Assembly: GCF_019175385.1 (NCBI RefSeq)
Contig: NC_083342.1
Location: forward strand, 119,846,376 to 119,910,375
From: Lycium barbarum
Taxonomy: Eukaryota; Streptophyta; Magnoliopsida; Solanales; Solanaceae
Reading direction: 5' to 3'
DNA: 64,000 nucleotides
Part shown: in pieces, positions 11,513 through 24,649 of the stretch
How positions within the stretch are numbered: position 1 is the stretch's first letter
How the letters are laid out: the number at the start of each line of letters is the position of its first letter
Program-made: the position numbers and the translations under genes
The notes under the pieces: generated by a model
Told to the model about the DNA's origin: nothing
Seen by the model: only the letters and a program-made list of their open reading frames with translations
Database searches by the model: none

Positions 11513-11814
11513 TTTGTGAGAAAAGAACGAAATTACTATGTTGGAGGTTTAAGTTTGATTAAAATATGTTTAAGTAAAATTTAGTTGCCATAACTACTCC
11601 TAAGACTTAATTATGAATAGCAATTACCTTTTTTAATATTTAAGTTTAGTAGCTATATTATTCAAAATTTACATTTCATAGCTACCCCACTTTTTTTAAT
11701 TAAATGTGTTGCCTCATAATCCCTAAGTTTTTGCCGTTTTAGCTTCATGCCCATCAAGTGTATTTTCAGCGTATATAGCCGTTTTCACACCTATTTTCAG
11801 TATATACAGTCGTT
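11513..11814. other. AT-rich spacer with a possible MITE arm
   Basis: The stretch around 11615-11660 (caattaccttttttaatatttaag ... tagctat) resembles the reverse complement of 12005-12050 (aggtagctatttgtgtaag side), so 11615-12055 may be one inverted-repeat element with the minisatellite in its centre. Nothing coding. Confidence 0.35.
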
Positions 11815-11985
11815 TTTTACTCAACAACGATTTTGTATTTCGAAAACGCGAACATGACCAGACTCAACAACGATTTTGTATTTCGTTGTATTTCGAAAAT
11901 GCGAAAATGACTAGACTCAACAGCTATTTTGTATTTCGTTGTATTTCGAAAACGCGAAAATGACTAGAAATACAACAAAAACAGT
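11815..11985. repeat. Minisatellite of gattttgtatttcg units
   Basis: The units gattttgtatttcg, tgtatttcgaaaacgcgaa and aatgactagactcaacaac recur in direct order about three times with a period near 60 bp. The repeats are close in sequence, so the array looks fairly recent. Not coding. Confidence 0.7.
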
Positions 11986-12197
11986 TACGAATTGTAATTT
12001 TGCAACCTGTAGCTATAAATTGTTAGAACCTATTAAAAGGTAGCTATTTGTGTAAGTTTGTTTAATTTAGATTCCCATTTAAATCCAGATCTTTTTAATA
12101 ATTTATACTCACTATTTCGGACTACTTAACTAGAAAAGGAGCAGAGATAAATTACAGGACTACTATTGCACAAAACGAAGTTTAGAGATTGTCTAAG

Positions 12198-12707
12198 TAG
12201 GGGTTTGGCCATTCAATTTGGAGTTCATATTTGAAATTCGTGGTTGTTTATGATATTTGAATAAAACTTCAAATTCAATTTAAAATTTTGATTTCAAATC
12301 ACAAATCATCTTGAAAGTAGGATTTCAGTTCCAAGTTTGTGATTTCATTTTTTTAAAATTTAAAATTTAATCCATAAGTTTATATTTTGTTAAAATTTAA
12401 ATTTTGCCAAAAAAAAGACCTATGTTCGATGTTATGAGAGTCCATAGCATGTGGAGGATTATATTAAAGAATAGCTAATTGATTTATTGGACCAATGAAC
12501 TTTTATAAGATTATGAGTTTTTGAAAGTTTGTATTCGTAAGCTTTTGCTTTTAAAAGGAACATGAAGATATGGGATTTAATAATATGGAAAAAAGTAAAA
12601 CTTTGAGATCTAAATTGTGTGTCCAAATGAAATTTCATTTCAAATCAAATTAATTTCTTATTAATAATTTCAAATCATGATTTGAAAGTTCGGCCAAACA
12701 AGCCCTA
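12198..12707. mobile_element. MITE with GTTTGGCC termini, ~510 bp
   Basis: The left end reads taggggtttggccattcaa and the right end, reverse-complemented, tagggcttgtttggccgaa. Both arms continue into sequence rich in tttgaaat/atttcaaa. The terminal TTTGGCC motif and length fit a non-autonomous DNA element common in Solanaceae. Target duplication not clear. Between 11986 and 12197 I see nothing else. Confidence 0.65.
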
Positions 12708-13090
12708 AACTTATAAATAAAGTAAACAAGTTAGAGTACGCCATTATTGTATTGTTTGTCCCATTTGATAAAATTTCCATTGATGGCTCTCTCTACTTTG
12801 TTTCTCTTTTTCATTTTGGTTCTTGTTTGGTTTCAAGGGCATTTTAGGAAAATTGAGTTAGAATTTAAAGATTATGGATTCGGATTTACCATTGAATTCA
12901 TAGTTCGTTTAGTTATTGACTTTGTAATTAAATATTATATATTTAATGGATTATCTAACACAAATATAACGTCTAAATCAAAATTACCGAATTCATCCGG
13001 ATTCGTAGCTGATATTATAGCTCTGCCTAACTACACGTGCTTTATTTCTTGCATTATTTGATGGTTACACCTATTTAGTTTTAAGTCTAT
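12708..13090. other. Intergenic, no recognised gene
   Basis: A frame of 104 codons at 12747-13061 starts with a hydrophobic segment but has no motif, no homology I recognise and AT-rich composition. I do not support it as a gene. Confidence 0.4.
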
Positions 13091-13490
13091 ATGAGGAGGT
13101 TCATGGTCCATGTCATGCCAAATTCTCATATCTAATTCTTCTTTCCTTTTTTTTTTTTTTTTTTTCTCTCTCTTATATTTTAGGAAAAAGTATAGTATAA
13201 GTAATCACCTCTGTGATATGCAGTCCCCTAAACTCATCCTGAAGTGTTCAATAGGAAAAAAAGGAATCATAGGAACAAAGGAACGAATTCAGGGGTTCAG
13301 TAGGAACAACATTTAAGTGAGGTGCCAAAATGAAATAAAAAGATAAGTTTAGGAGGCATATGCATTAAGCCATATGAGGAGGTCCATAGTCCATGTCATA
13401 CCATATTCTCATATCTAATTATTCTTTACTTTTTTTTTTCCTTCTATTTTAGGAAAAAGTATAGTATAAGTAATCGCCTCTGTGATATAT
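13091..13490. repeat. Direct duplication, ~120-bp copies
   Basis: Copies at about 13091-13220 and 13373-13490 share tatgaggaggt, tccatgtcat, attctcatatctaatt, a T-run and then ttttaggaaaaagtatag, ending in cctctgtgatat. They are about 280 bp apart with unrelated DNA between. No known element boundary is visible. Confidence 0.7.
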
Positions 13491-15828
13491 CTGTCAGCAA
13501 ATATATTAAGCTAATGAGTCTTGTTTGGATGGGCTTATAGATTATGATTTATAAGCCAAAAGCCATAAGTTAGGAATACTTTTGGCTTATTTTTGTTATT
13601 TTAACTTAAAAATAAGTGTTTAAAATTTTTTATTTTTTATTTTACCCAAAAGCTATGGACATGTTATATCTGCACGTGTATGTATAGGATATATAATCTA
13701 ATTGTCCTGGACCACCTTCTGTGCATTATTCTTAAGAGTAACTACAATTCTACTATGGTATTAAATGGGTAGCCATGTAGGTGTGCCAAGTGCCAACAAT
13801 ATTTTCTGGAAAATGTATTGTTTGTGGTCATGACATTAATTAGCTATGGGACGATAAACTTTGCTGTGTTCATTATGGTCATGGCCAATCCAATCATTGA
13901 TTGAAGGTAGGGATGTCAATGGGACAAAGCGAGGGAGGGTGGGGCAGAGCAGGGCAAAATTTCAGCAAGGCAAGATATAGGGTAAAACCTTATCGGGGAG
14001 GGCAGGTTGAAAAAAAGAAAAAATGTTAAAACGGTGTAGGGCAGGGAAAGTTGAATCCCTAGAATTTGATGGAGTGGTGTATGTAAACTTGGAGTTAATT
14101 GTTTGCGTCGATAAGTTAGTTGAATAGTTAACGTGCATGAGTGACGCCGTGTACTCAATTAATTCTTCATGTTGATAGAAACTATTAGTCTCTCTTTTTT
14201 AAAACACAATTTGTAATTAGTTATCTGTCAATAAATGTATTAAGCTGATGAATGATGATGGTGTATTATTTTGACATGCTACGACATTGCTATGTCGGTG
14301 CATAAATTTATGGCCGTGGTCTCTCCATGCAACACCCACAACTTTTCCTTTTCCATAAGTTGGTAAGCTAATTAAGAAAGAAAGCCAATCATCTGTGTCG
14401 GTAGATCTTGATCTGGAAGAAGATTTTGTCAAACTTTAAACATTATTGTATTTATGAATATAACTTAGATTATTGTACCTATCTTTTATCTTATATATGT
14501 AGAGCAACGTGATGTCTAATGATTTCGTCAATGATTTTGAGTGTAATATTTAAATTATTGTCTAATATGAACCAGCATCCATAGATGATATAAGCTGGGG
14601 CGATTTTAGGTACTAAAATTAGGGCACGTGAACAAATGGTCTCTCCGTCAAACTAGATATTTTATGTATATATTTTTTAAAATTAGTATAATAATATCGG
14701 CCGGAAGCCATGCTACAAAAAGGCAAAATGATGCACTTGGTTGAAGGTTGAGTTATTTACCTAAAGAATTAGGGATCAATCTAACTTAATACTTTTTTTT
14801 TTTTGGTGAACTCATGTTTCAGAAATCTTAAATTCGCATCTGGATGTAAGTATAGTCATTAACAAAGTAAATAATACCGGAGGTCTGATAATAACAACAA
14901 GAACTTTCGGTATTATACTCATGCATGGTGGGTGCCTAAATCCCAAATTAGTTCGGTTTAGCTGTATAAATCATCTAAATTCAATTAATTCTATTGGGGC
15001 CCATATCTTTCAATTAACGAATATTATGTCAATGGAGTACAAATTGAGTTAAGCTTAATTTTTAAATCTCGCATTAATCCTTTCATTTACATATAATAAT
15101 CTCTTCCTAAAGAAAAAAAAACTCCACTTAATGACGTAAATATAGATCTAATCTAAGTATATCAACAACTAAATTAATTCCAAGTAGCTGATGTCAAGTC
15201 GCTTATTATATGAATCGCATACTTGCTCCGTGTTTGTCCGAATAAGATTTTGAGAGATTGTAAGCTTTTCGAGATTACAATTTTTCTTTATGTGGTTTAA
15301 ATCTCTTCTTCGTTGTCTTTAATATCTTCAACTTATCATGATAATGACACACTTATGAACACGTTGTATTTGAATTACATGCTTCTGGTTAACTGTTGAA
15401 AGATAAAAATAGAGTTCCATGAAAGCTGTTTATAGAGGTATCTAAAAGGGGTGGCCAACTTCACCGAGTCACCAGTCACTATCATAGGAGGTGAAAGAGG
15501 AGTAGATGATTTTAATTTTACAAAACAAACTCCAAAGTAGGAAAGTTTGACTAGAGTCTAGTCACTAGACTTGTATGGATTACTAAAAAGATTGTTTCCG
15601 CCCCTAAAAATGTGTCACTAGCAAATAGCAATGGGCTTTATTATCAAATGATAGCTTGTATACGCATCTTGTGGCAAGATTGGTTCATTGTGTTTTCATC
15701 AATCAATCTATATTTAATGCTAAACTACTCATATTGAGATGGTGAAATCCATCATTGACGTTGACTTTTTGATACAATTTACGACTACTATTATACCGTC
15801 TCATCTTTCCATAACGGTACCCGCATAT
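13491..15828. other. Intergenic DNA with repeat fragments
   Basis: Contains a tgtttggatgggcttat-type MITE end (13519-13640), a purine-rich segment starting agggatgtcaatggga (13912-14060), and a second diverged copy of the string tgtcagcaaatatattaagc (13490 and 14224). The open frames on the minus strand (13916-14158, 14217-14432) show no motif. I see no gene. Confidence 0.4.
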
Positions 15829-16344
15829 AACAGTACCTCTCTATAACAACCAAGTTTTTTCAGAACCGATTTTTTATGTTATATTTTACTTCTCTATAAC
15901 AACATTTCAACTATAACAGCAACAACCAACTTTATAACAGTACGCTATTTGTAAAATTAACCCCCATATAGTAGCTATCTTCTTTTTTTTGGTAATATAA
16001 CAATTAACCATCTTTATAAAAATAGAATATATATATGATTACCAATAATACATGTAGAGATTTTTACCAAATATTTGATCATTTAATACACAATTTATGA
16101 CAAAAAATATCATATGGATATCTATATTCTCATCATTAAACGGTTTTCCTTCGTTATACAAAGTGTAATTAAGCTTAGAGTTTGACAATTAATAAATGAA
16201 AATTCGATTTTATGCATCTATTTTGCCTATAACAACGAAGTATTATTTTAATGTCAATGCTGTTATAGGTGTATAACAGCCATTTTCTATAATAGCAGAA
16301 AAATTTCGGACCCAATGATACTGCTATAGAGAGGTTTGACTGTA
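15829..16344. mobile_element. MITE with CCTCTCTATA termini, ~515 bp
   Basis: The left side has acagtacctctctataac and the right side, reverse-complemented, tacagtcaaacctctctata. The phrases ctataacaac and ctgctatag recur inside. This is a family I have seen widely in Solanaceae introns and promoters. The left boundary is less sharp than the right. No coding capacity. Confidence 0.65.
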
Positions 16345-16534
16345 TTTGAAAAAGGGCTTGCGGCTTTTCTCTTTATGAAGGCCTTTAAAATAAAAATTAA
16401 GTAAATAAACAACAAGCGTATCAAGAAAGATAAAAACAACTATTTTACTTCAGGATATTATATTAGGAAAAAATAACAAAATATACAAATCTATTGCTTC
16501 TTATTAATACAAGTCGCATTGTGTATATAATTTT

Positions 16535-17141
16535 GGGATAAGACATAGAAACACCACTAAACTATGGCGAACTACACACCTAAACTATGTGAGAGTCCGA
16601 TGATTTCACCCCCTTTTCTCCCGAACTTATTTTTCATATTATTTACTCCTTCACTAATTACCTAGTAAAGAAAATAAGTGAAAGCACATCATGAGCAAAC
16701 ACACTCTTATTTTCAACTATAAAAAAGAGGGTTTTGATGTGTTTTTTCATTGCATGCTTTTGAACCCAAACGATCAGACCCTCATCCTCTACCAAACACT
16801 TCGCCTTCCTTCTTTCACTGTTACGATCTCCATCTCGTCTTTTATTTTTTTTTTCTTTTCTGAATCACTTGATGAGGGTCCAGACATTTGGGTTTGAAAG
16901 AATCAAATGAAAAAAGACATCAACAACCCCCAAACACACGCCGCATTTTAACTTATTTCCTTTACTAGGTAATTAGTGAATGGGGTAAAATAATATGAAA
17001 AATATAAGTTCGGGTGGGGGTGGGGGTGGGGGGGGTAATAATACAAAAAGATAAGTTTAGAGAGGTCACAAGGCTTGCACATAGTTTAGATGTGTAGTCC
17101 ACATTTTGTAATAGTTTGGAGGTGTTTCTATGCCTTATCCC
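16535..17141. mobile_element. Mutator-type MITE, 607 bp, 9-bp target duplication
   Basis: Starts GGGATAAGACATAGAAACAC and ends with the reverse complement of GGGATAAGGCATAGAAACAC; inverted arms extend more than 100 bp. Perfect 9-bp direct repeats TATAATTTT flank it (16526-16534 and 17142-17150), the hallmark of Mutator-like insertion. The inside holds a G-run (17013-17036). The frame at 16691-16897 has no motif. It is non-autonomous. Confidence 0.85.
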
Positions 17142-17150
17142 TATAATTTT

Positions 17151-18529
17151 TTATTCGTTGATTATGATTATAAAAGTAATAATATGTTAATTCTCACTTT
17201 TATTAATTAGTTGTAAGATTAAATTCTTTGATTTGTTGTAGAGATCGCGTGCAAGTAAGTATTTTTCATATGCTGTCTTCCACTATGTACATGTACTGTA
17301 CTTTGACCAAGCGATTCTAGCATATGATTAATTTCAACTTCCTAATAGGGCAATAATCTGCTCATTCGGTAGTAAAAGTTAATTAAAAAGGAAATGAAGG
17401 ACAGAATTGTCCTCTAAAATTTCACAAGCAAGTAATTAAATATGGTACTTAAGTCAATCACATATCAAAATCAAGAACCAAATTTCTTCTAGAAGACTAC
17501 CGAAGAAAGGATAAGCAATGGGACATTAATTTTAGTCCAGCAAATCTCTGAGTAGTACTGATATTTAACAACATTAGAAAGTTCAAATGTCAAATTAACT
17601 GTGATTATGGTGATAATTATCAATTCCAATAAAGCCAATATATCTCTTATCATACACGTTTTCATGTTAAATTCTAATTACGTACCAAAACGATTTACGT
17701 AAACTCCATACTCCTAACACATCTTTCTGAATCCATCAACAATCTATTCCTCTAGGAATAGATAATTTATTTCAATTTTCAACTCAAGATGTGTTTGCAT
17801 ATATAAATGTACCATATAATATCTATCTTTAAAAATAGAAAAAAATGAAGAGGAATTTGACAAGGCAAAAAAATTCCCAAAGAGGAATTGAACAGAAATT
17901 TTAGAGAATCGTACTCCATTTGAACGCATTTAATTGGTTCGCGCCTTCCTTACTCATATCCTATAAGAAAAGAGTGAATTTAATAGTACTTTTTTTTTTC
18001 TTCGGGAAGGCTTTTCTTAGTTTGAAAGTTCAAAAGACGATGATTAATAACTTTTGCATGTCTTTTTTTTTTTTTTTGGTGGGTTCAATTTCCTGTCTCC
18101 GTAGAACTCAAGGATACGAGCCTATAAAATGGATCATGTTCAAATAAGGTCGTAACTTTTGCAAGTCATAATTGAATGCGTATCTCCAATTAAAATCATT
18201 TTCGAATTTAATAAAACATATTGTCATTAACATTTAATCTAAGAGATCGATTTATGCAGGTACAATCTGATTAGGGAAAAACCTAATGCCAAAAAAAAGT
18301 AATTAGAAGCGCATACGAGCTTAAAATGCATATTAATATGAAGTATAAACAATGAGAAATAATCTTGATTCTTGAGCCATCTTACTCCTTTAAAATACTA
18401 GAACAACTTTCTGTATCCAAAAGTGTTTTTCAAAGAATGAATTGGGATTAACCTTATTATTGATTTCAATTTTTTTTAACTAAAATAGCAAAAAATCTGG
18501 AACAATTTTTTGTTGACTAAAAGGACAAA
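17151..18529. other. Intergenic, no recognised feature
   Basis: AT-rich DNA with several poly-T runs (17990, 18063). I see no gene, no repeat boundary and no RNA gene. Confidence 0.4.
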
Positions 18530-18615
18530 TGAAAAGGAGAGTCTGGAACCAAAATGACCGCAAAAAAAAAAAAAAATTTGAACCAAAATACCCAAAAAAA
18601 AAAAAGGCTACATAG

Positions 18616-18690
18616 ATACCTTTAGCGCAGTATTTTACTGCGCTAAAGGTATTTTTCTCTCACCGATAGCGCAGTAAAACACTGCGCTAT
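18616..18690. repeat. Left subterminal GCGCAGTA palindromes
   Basis: Two palindromes sit inside the left terminus. The first (18616-18652) has perfect 17-nt arms, atacctttagcgcagta and its complement, around a 3-nt centre. The second (18666-18690) has 10-nt arms atagcgcagt around 5 nt. In Mutator-like elements such subterminal repeats could bind transposase, or form hairpins in a transcript; either role is inference. Confidence 0.9.
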
Positions 18691-20092
18691 ATCACGCAAC
18701 ATAAATCCCATCGGGTTCCACCACTGGTCCCTCCAGTGGCAATTTTTTTTAAAAAAAACACCATTGGAGGCGATTTGAAGGTGGTCCCGACATCCAAAAA
18801 CGTCGTTTTCTATTAAATTCGTCGGGAAAGTTTAGATTCTCGGTATATTCAAGTCAAGAAGCAAGATTCTAAGTTCAAATTTTGGGAAAAAGCGGTGTAC
18901 AACTCGATTAAAATAACTCTACAAAAAATCTTTGATTAAGGTTTTCTACTATTAACTTTTGTTATTATTTTGTTATATACATTATATTGTTTAACATTTA
19001 ATCCTTGTTATTTTCCAAAAAAAAATAATTTTTTTTTGTTCTTGATCGGACTGGGCAGTGGCTTTTGCCACTGTTCCGATTTTTTTTTTATTCTTTATTT
19101 GTTAAATGTTTATGAATTGTTAATTTGTTATATGTTTATGAGTTGTTAATTTGTTAATTGTTTATGAATTGTTAATGATTATTATTTTGTTAATTGATTA
19201 TTTTTTAAATATTGATTATGAATTAATTAGTTGTTAAATATAGTTTATGAATTGAAAGAAGTTGATTGGTAATGAATTATTATTTGGTTAACACTTTGTT
19301 TGGATGATTGTTATGTATTGTTTCATAATGTATCGTATCGTGTTGTACTATATAAGACCAAATCAGTCGTTACATAAAATAGGATCTTTCGTCGTTACAT
19401 AACGATGGATTTAACGATACGATACAATAAAATTAAAGTAATAATCAAAGCAAATATTGTATATAAACTAACAACACAATATAATACAATAGGTAACAAC
19501 CATCCAAACAAGTTGTAAATGATTATGAATTGTTAATCTATATTATTTTAAAATCATGAATATATATATGTTAAATAAAAAAAGATTATCTAAAAAAGAA
19601 TAGTTAAAGTTCTTCTTTTCATAAATACATAAGTTAACGATAAAAATGTAAAGTTTGTAGGAAAATATGTGGTCGACGAATATACTCTTTTAGTCTAATT
19701 TTATCATAGTTGTGTTGGCTATTTGGTCAACCAAAAATATATCACATATTCAAAATAGAGTTCTAAACAAATATTACTGCTGAATTTCGATTCCCAAACT
19801 AATTAACTTAAAAGTCTTTGCCATCACATAATTCAAAACTAATTAACTTAAAAGTCTTTGCCATCAGATATGTGTCCTTAGTATCACATATTAAATTTAC
19901 CACACATTTAATATGACAAAAGTTATGTTGAAAATAATTATTTTTATTCCAATATTTGGTTGAAGAGTGAAATTGTTTATCCCATGTTAATTATTCACAA
20001 GATATAATACTACATAATTCACATATTCCCTACAAATTATTAATTAGTTAGTATAATTTATCTTTCATTTCAAGAATAATGACTAATTTAGT
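18691..20092. other. 5' non-coding part of the PMD element
   Basis: AT-rich leader of the Mutator-like element. It contains a small inverted-repeat element at about 19285-19515 (left arm tttgtttggatgattgtta, right arm the complement of cttgtttggatggttgtta), and a 40-bp-period direct duplication of aattaacttaaaagtctttg at 19801 and 19841. A promoter for the PMD gene would be expected here but I cannot point to one. Confidence 0.5.
19285..19515. mobile_element. Short MITE with TTTGTTTGGATG termini
   Basis: About 230 bp with inverted ends of nearly 40 bp, including internal tgtatcgtatcg / cgatacgatac. It is inserted in the leader of the PMD-carrying element. No coding capacity. Target duplication not resolved. 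Confidence 0.65.
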
Positions 20093-20932
20093 TTGTACAG
20101 ACCGGACTCTTTCATGGATCTGAATGTTCCCCCTGGGCCCGATGATCACCCGGGTCCTGATGATCACCCGGGGCCCATTGTTCACCCGGAGCCCGCTGAT
20201 AGATCAGTATTGTCTTTGCAAGGCAATCATAAGTCAGAGTTATTATTGGCTGGTTCTATAGGGATATCGACTAGGCTCTGTCCCCGTAGGATGCAGAGAG
20301 CGTGGACTCTTTTACGCGAGCGCCCCCCCCCCCCCCCCCACCCTCGCGTCTTGGAGATATTGTTTCGGGGAGGCATCTACCGTTGCGTGTCCGTTGGTCG
20401 GGTACAGCATGATTGGGCGCTCATTACAGCCATGGTTGAGCGGTGGAGGTCGGAGACACACACTACAACACATAGTACATATAGCTTCGAAATACATTGT
20501 AGTTAAATATGAAAATTTTCGTGGCTAAACACTTTAGCTATAATTTTTTTTTCCGTAGCATTCGTAGCTAGAAGTAGCGTAGCTAAAAGTTAGTTACAAA
20601 CTTTACATGGTCCATGGCTATGACCTAATACTTATTGCTACGAATTTTCTTTGTGTTGTAGTTATGATAGTAAAAAATTCTTGCCACGAAATATATACTT
20701 GTAGCAAAATAATTTTACTCTATTGCCACGACGAATAAAATCTGTAGCAATTTTATATTGTAGCCACAATATATTATTTTGTGGCAAAAGACTTGATTTG
20801 GTTGCTATGAAAATTCAAACTTTGTGGCTATTTTATATTCTAGTCTAGTGGCAATAGTATTTGTATTTAGCTACGAGTTCGAAATCCATAGGTATGAATT
20901 ATAGTATTTGCCACAAATATTTTTGTACGTAG

Positions 20933-21370
20933 CTAAAAATTCATTCTTTTTGCCACAAAATATGTAAAATTATGGTTAATTATTTTTTTTAATTTTGCTA
21001 CGAAGGGTAAATATGTATAACCATATTTTTGCCAATTATACATAGGTTTAGTCATGATTACAGAAATTCCATTGCTACAAATTGAAGAATACGCCATAAG
21101 CATTGCTAATTCAAGAATTTCAATAACGTAGCGAAAAATTAAAATTTTAGATTCCAAAATTGGTTTCAACTTACACATAATTACATAGTTAAATTTCAAA
21201 ATATTCACACATAAAACAATTACAATAATAGTGTCTTGCTTAAGATACAACGCCGGATAGTCTTCTCCTTTTTCTTCTGCCATTATCTCCAATTGTACCA
21301 TAGTTTGAGTTGTTGCTCCAATAATTCCACAAATTTGCCTGTCAATTTCAACAAAGGAAATTAATACCAA
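20933..21370 (-). CDS. Hypothetical frame inside the CACTA element
   Basis: A 145-codon frame on the minus strand. The N-terminal part (residues about 8-35: IDRQICGIIGATTQTM...) is rich in charged and Gln residues and could be a remnant exon of a CACTA gene; the rest overlaps the subterminal repeats and is hydrophobic. A splice donor-like change of composition occurs near 21340. I do not recognise it and have no second line of evidence that it is expressed. Confidence 0.25.
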   Translation of the reverse strand: MVLISFVEIDRQICGIIGATTQTMVQLEIMAEEKGEDYPALYLKQDTIIVIVLCVNILKFNYVIMCKLKPILESKILIFRYVIEILELAMLMAYSSICSNGISVIMTKPMYNWQKYGYTYLPFVAKLKKIINHNFTYFVAKRMNF

Positions 21371-24087
21371 AAAGCAAAAATAATTGTATCATGTATATAA
21401 CTTTAACAGGTACATATGGTCATATATTTTATAGAAAAGCATTATCTTTACTAAAATCTCCTTAACATTCTTATATGAACAATTTTTGTAAGATAATGAA
21501 ACTCAATAATTTTAAAATGGATCGCAAGTTCCAAGCAATTCAATCTTTTGCACTAAAAGTTTTTTCTAAGCGTGTTTTAATCAAGGAACAAGCATATCTA
21601 CAATACTTCATTATCCTTCATGGAAGAATTATAGATCCATAACAAGAAAACATGTTGAACCGATATTATCATTTACAATAATAATAAGCATTTGATTTTA
21701 ACTGCATTATGACTATTGAACAATTTCTGAAACATAAATATTTATAGGACACAACCGTAGCCGTTAGCCTCTGTGATTGATATGTATAACAAAAAAGATC
21801 AACTTTGTCACAACATCCAAAAAGCAAAAGCCTAACTTACCTTGTCATTGACTTCACATAACTTCACTCTCAATATACATGAAATCACCATTGCTCGCCT
21901 TAAATCGATGAGAACCAATCTACATACATAAATTAAAAAAAAAAAAAAAAAGACAATTGCTCTAATGTCTACAATTATCGCAACTTAAAGAAGAATGTAA
22001 AAATATTTTTGAACAACAAGTGGGGAGAAAAGAAAATAAAAAAAAAAATACTTGTGAAAAAGTGCAAACTTGATTTTGATTGACGAAGCAAAGGGGGAAG
22101 CAGGTGAGGGGTGTGGCGGTGGCTGGGGATGAAAAGAATCTTAAGGGCTTAGGTTTAGGGATATTGGACGCATCCTATTCTTGTTTTATACTATACTTTT
22201 TTTTTTAACTTTTTGTATACAACTACCATAAACGAAAATAAATGTAGTAACAATAATAGTCAAAAAAATTGCCTATAAAAAAGAAGAAGTGTTAATTACA
22301 CTAAACACTAATGTAATATAATATCCCTCCTGTATTTTAAAATAAAACACTTAAACTCTCGATATCACAGAAATTTTACGCTTACACCCTCACGAGGTTT
22401 ATCCAAGACTAAGTATAATAAAATATAATTATTCAAAGACTAATTAGAATTATAAATCAAAAGTTTTTTTTATGTAATTTTAAGATATTTTAAAGTGGAA
22501 GAATAAATATTAAACTAAAATAAAAATGAGAAATTCTTATATGATAAAATATTATGATTAAACTAAATGAAAATAAAATACATGTTTAAAGTGTAGGAAA
22601 ATTATTATGATTAGTTGAAATATCTTATTAAGTAATCAGTGTCCTTTTCTTAGTTATAAGTTTCGAAAGATATGTGTTCCAGAACATATATGTGTTTTCT
22701 CTAATTTAATCCAATGCTTGAAGATATTAAAAAAAGGCTTATCTTGTCCATTAAATTTCTTAAAAATAAATACATAAATACTTCTTATTGTAAATTTAAT
22801 TTAATTTTTAATAATTGTATTCAAATATTTAGTTTCATATATACCTCATTGGGAGTGTAACTGTAGTATTTATATAATATAAGAGGTATAAGTGTTTGAT
22901 TTAAAATAGAAGGAATGTAACCGAAACTGAATCATATTATCAGAATGTTTAATGTAATTATCCCAAAAGATAATTGTAAAAATATAAGTTACAATAAATA
23001 TAATAGAACAAATTAGCTCTTTTCATGAAAAATGACATTCAAAAATATATCTTTCAACTATCAGTTAATCCAATATATAAAAAGAAAATAAAAAATAATT
23101 AAAATATCAAAAAAGATTAAATTCGTTAATTTAGCAATGATAGTTACATTATTATTTAAATTAATTAATATTAAAGCTGACATATAATATTTTTTATACT
23201 GAATTGTAATATTGTTTGTTGGGTCATATGCTCCTATATTTATTATTTTTAATATTCTCTTACATTTATCATAATTATCAAATTATTGAAATTGATATGC
23301 TTTCTTTGAGACGAGGGTCTATCGGATCCAAGCTCTGTACTAACCAAGGTAAGGGATAAGGTCTGCATATGTTTTACCCTCTCCAAACCCCACCTCTAGA
23401 ACTACATTAGGTATGTTGTTGTTGTTGTTGTATCAATTTATTAAAATTATGATTAACATCAATAACTTGTTTTGCTTATTTAAATTGAATACAATAAGAT
23501 ACAAGCACATAATTTTTAAATGTGATATAATAATATATTTAAATTTAATTAAATATAATTAAATAGTTACTTAATTATGTAGAATCTTACAAGTAATAGT
23601 CAATTTTATATAAATTATGATGTAATAGTTATGATCTAATAGATGAGCGATTTGTTTTATGATAAAGAATAATTTATTAAATTTGAAAAGGACCACACCA
23701 AGGTAATGTTTTTTATTTGTCGATATTAAATAAATATAACTAATTATACAATGTAATCAAACACAAGCTTATAGGTGTTTAAATTTTATATAATTAGTTG
23801 TTTACACATTAATTAGACATAATTCAATTGTTTTCTAATTGTGGTCTTAACTCATAGGTAACTTAATAAAAATTACAACATAGTGGGTTTTTTTGTTATG
23901 GACATAAAAATTAACCGTGTTAAATTCTTAATTCTTAGTGCAACTAGATATAAGCAAAAATATATTCTTATATTCTACATAATTTTAAAAAAATAATTTG
24001 AAATATTATTATATTGTTAGAAAGGAGATTTCATGTTAAATGTTAGCGCCAAAATTGGCGATAAATTTCATTTTTTGTCGAAAATAC

Positions 24088-24121
<34 letters not shown>

Positions 24122-24649
24122 TTTTTTTTTTCTATTAGTGTCAAAATTAGAATTTAATCTAGATATAAAAAATGTCATATATCAGTAAATCTATTTATTT
24201 TCTTTTTGTAGTGTTAGCGTGTTCCTCTAAGTATTCTGAATTTGTGGTCATTTGTCAAAACTAAACGCATACCACAAAATTCTTATGTATATGTGTATTT
24301 ATTTAAATATAAGTTTTTAGATATATTAAATTACTCTAAGTACTTATTTAAAGTAACTAAGGACCACACATACAAAAATCTATCAACAAATTACTATTAA
24401 AGTTTTCATAATGTGAGTACTTTCATAAACATAAGCATTTAGATATAAGAAAACTCTAAATAATTTCTCTATTTTTTTTGGATCAATTGTTGTCATGATT
24501 TTTAACCAAATAAAAATATTTATAATATGATATGATAGTATCTTCAAGCGCATGAAGAAAAGTTAATAACTTGCCATGAAAATTTATTGTCTTTCTGATT
24601 TTGCGAATATATCATTTTGTCATAAAAATAATTTCAGTTGTTATCCAAT
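21371..24649. other. CACTA interior, no transposase found
   Basis: AT-rich DNA without long frames on either strand. The only features I recognise are the SINE fragment at 23312-23431 and simple repeats. A transposase would be expected here in an autonomous element. Confidence 0.5.
23312..23431 (+). mobile_element. TS-like SINE, 5'-truncated, with (TTG)n tail
   Basis: Reads cgagggtctatcgga, then ggtaagggataaggtctgca, ttttaccctctccaaacccc, and ends in tatgttgttgttgttgttg. This order and the TTG tail match the 3' part of tobacco TS SINEs as I recall them. The tRNA-derived head with A and B boxes is absent. It lies inside the CACTA element and is younger than that insertion. Confidence 0.75.

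Noticed and set aside
12747..13061. 104-codon frame with an N-terminal hydrophobic stretch
   Set aside because: Looks like a signal peptide but the remainder is low-complexity, and there is no promoter or homologue that I recognise.
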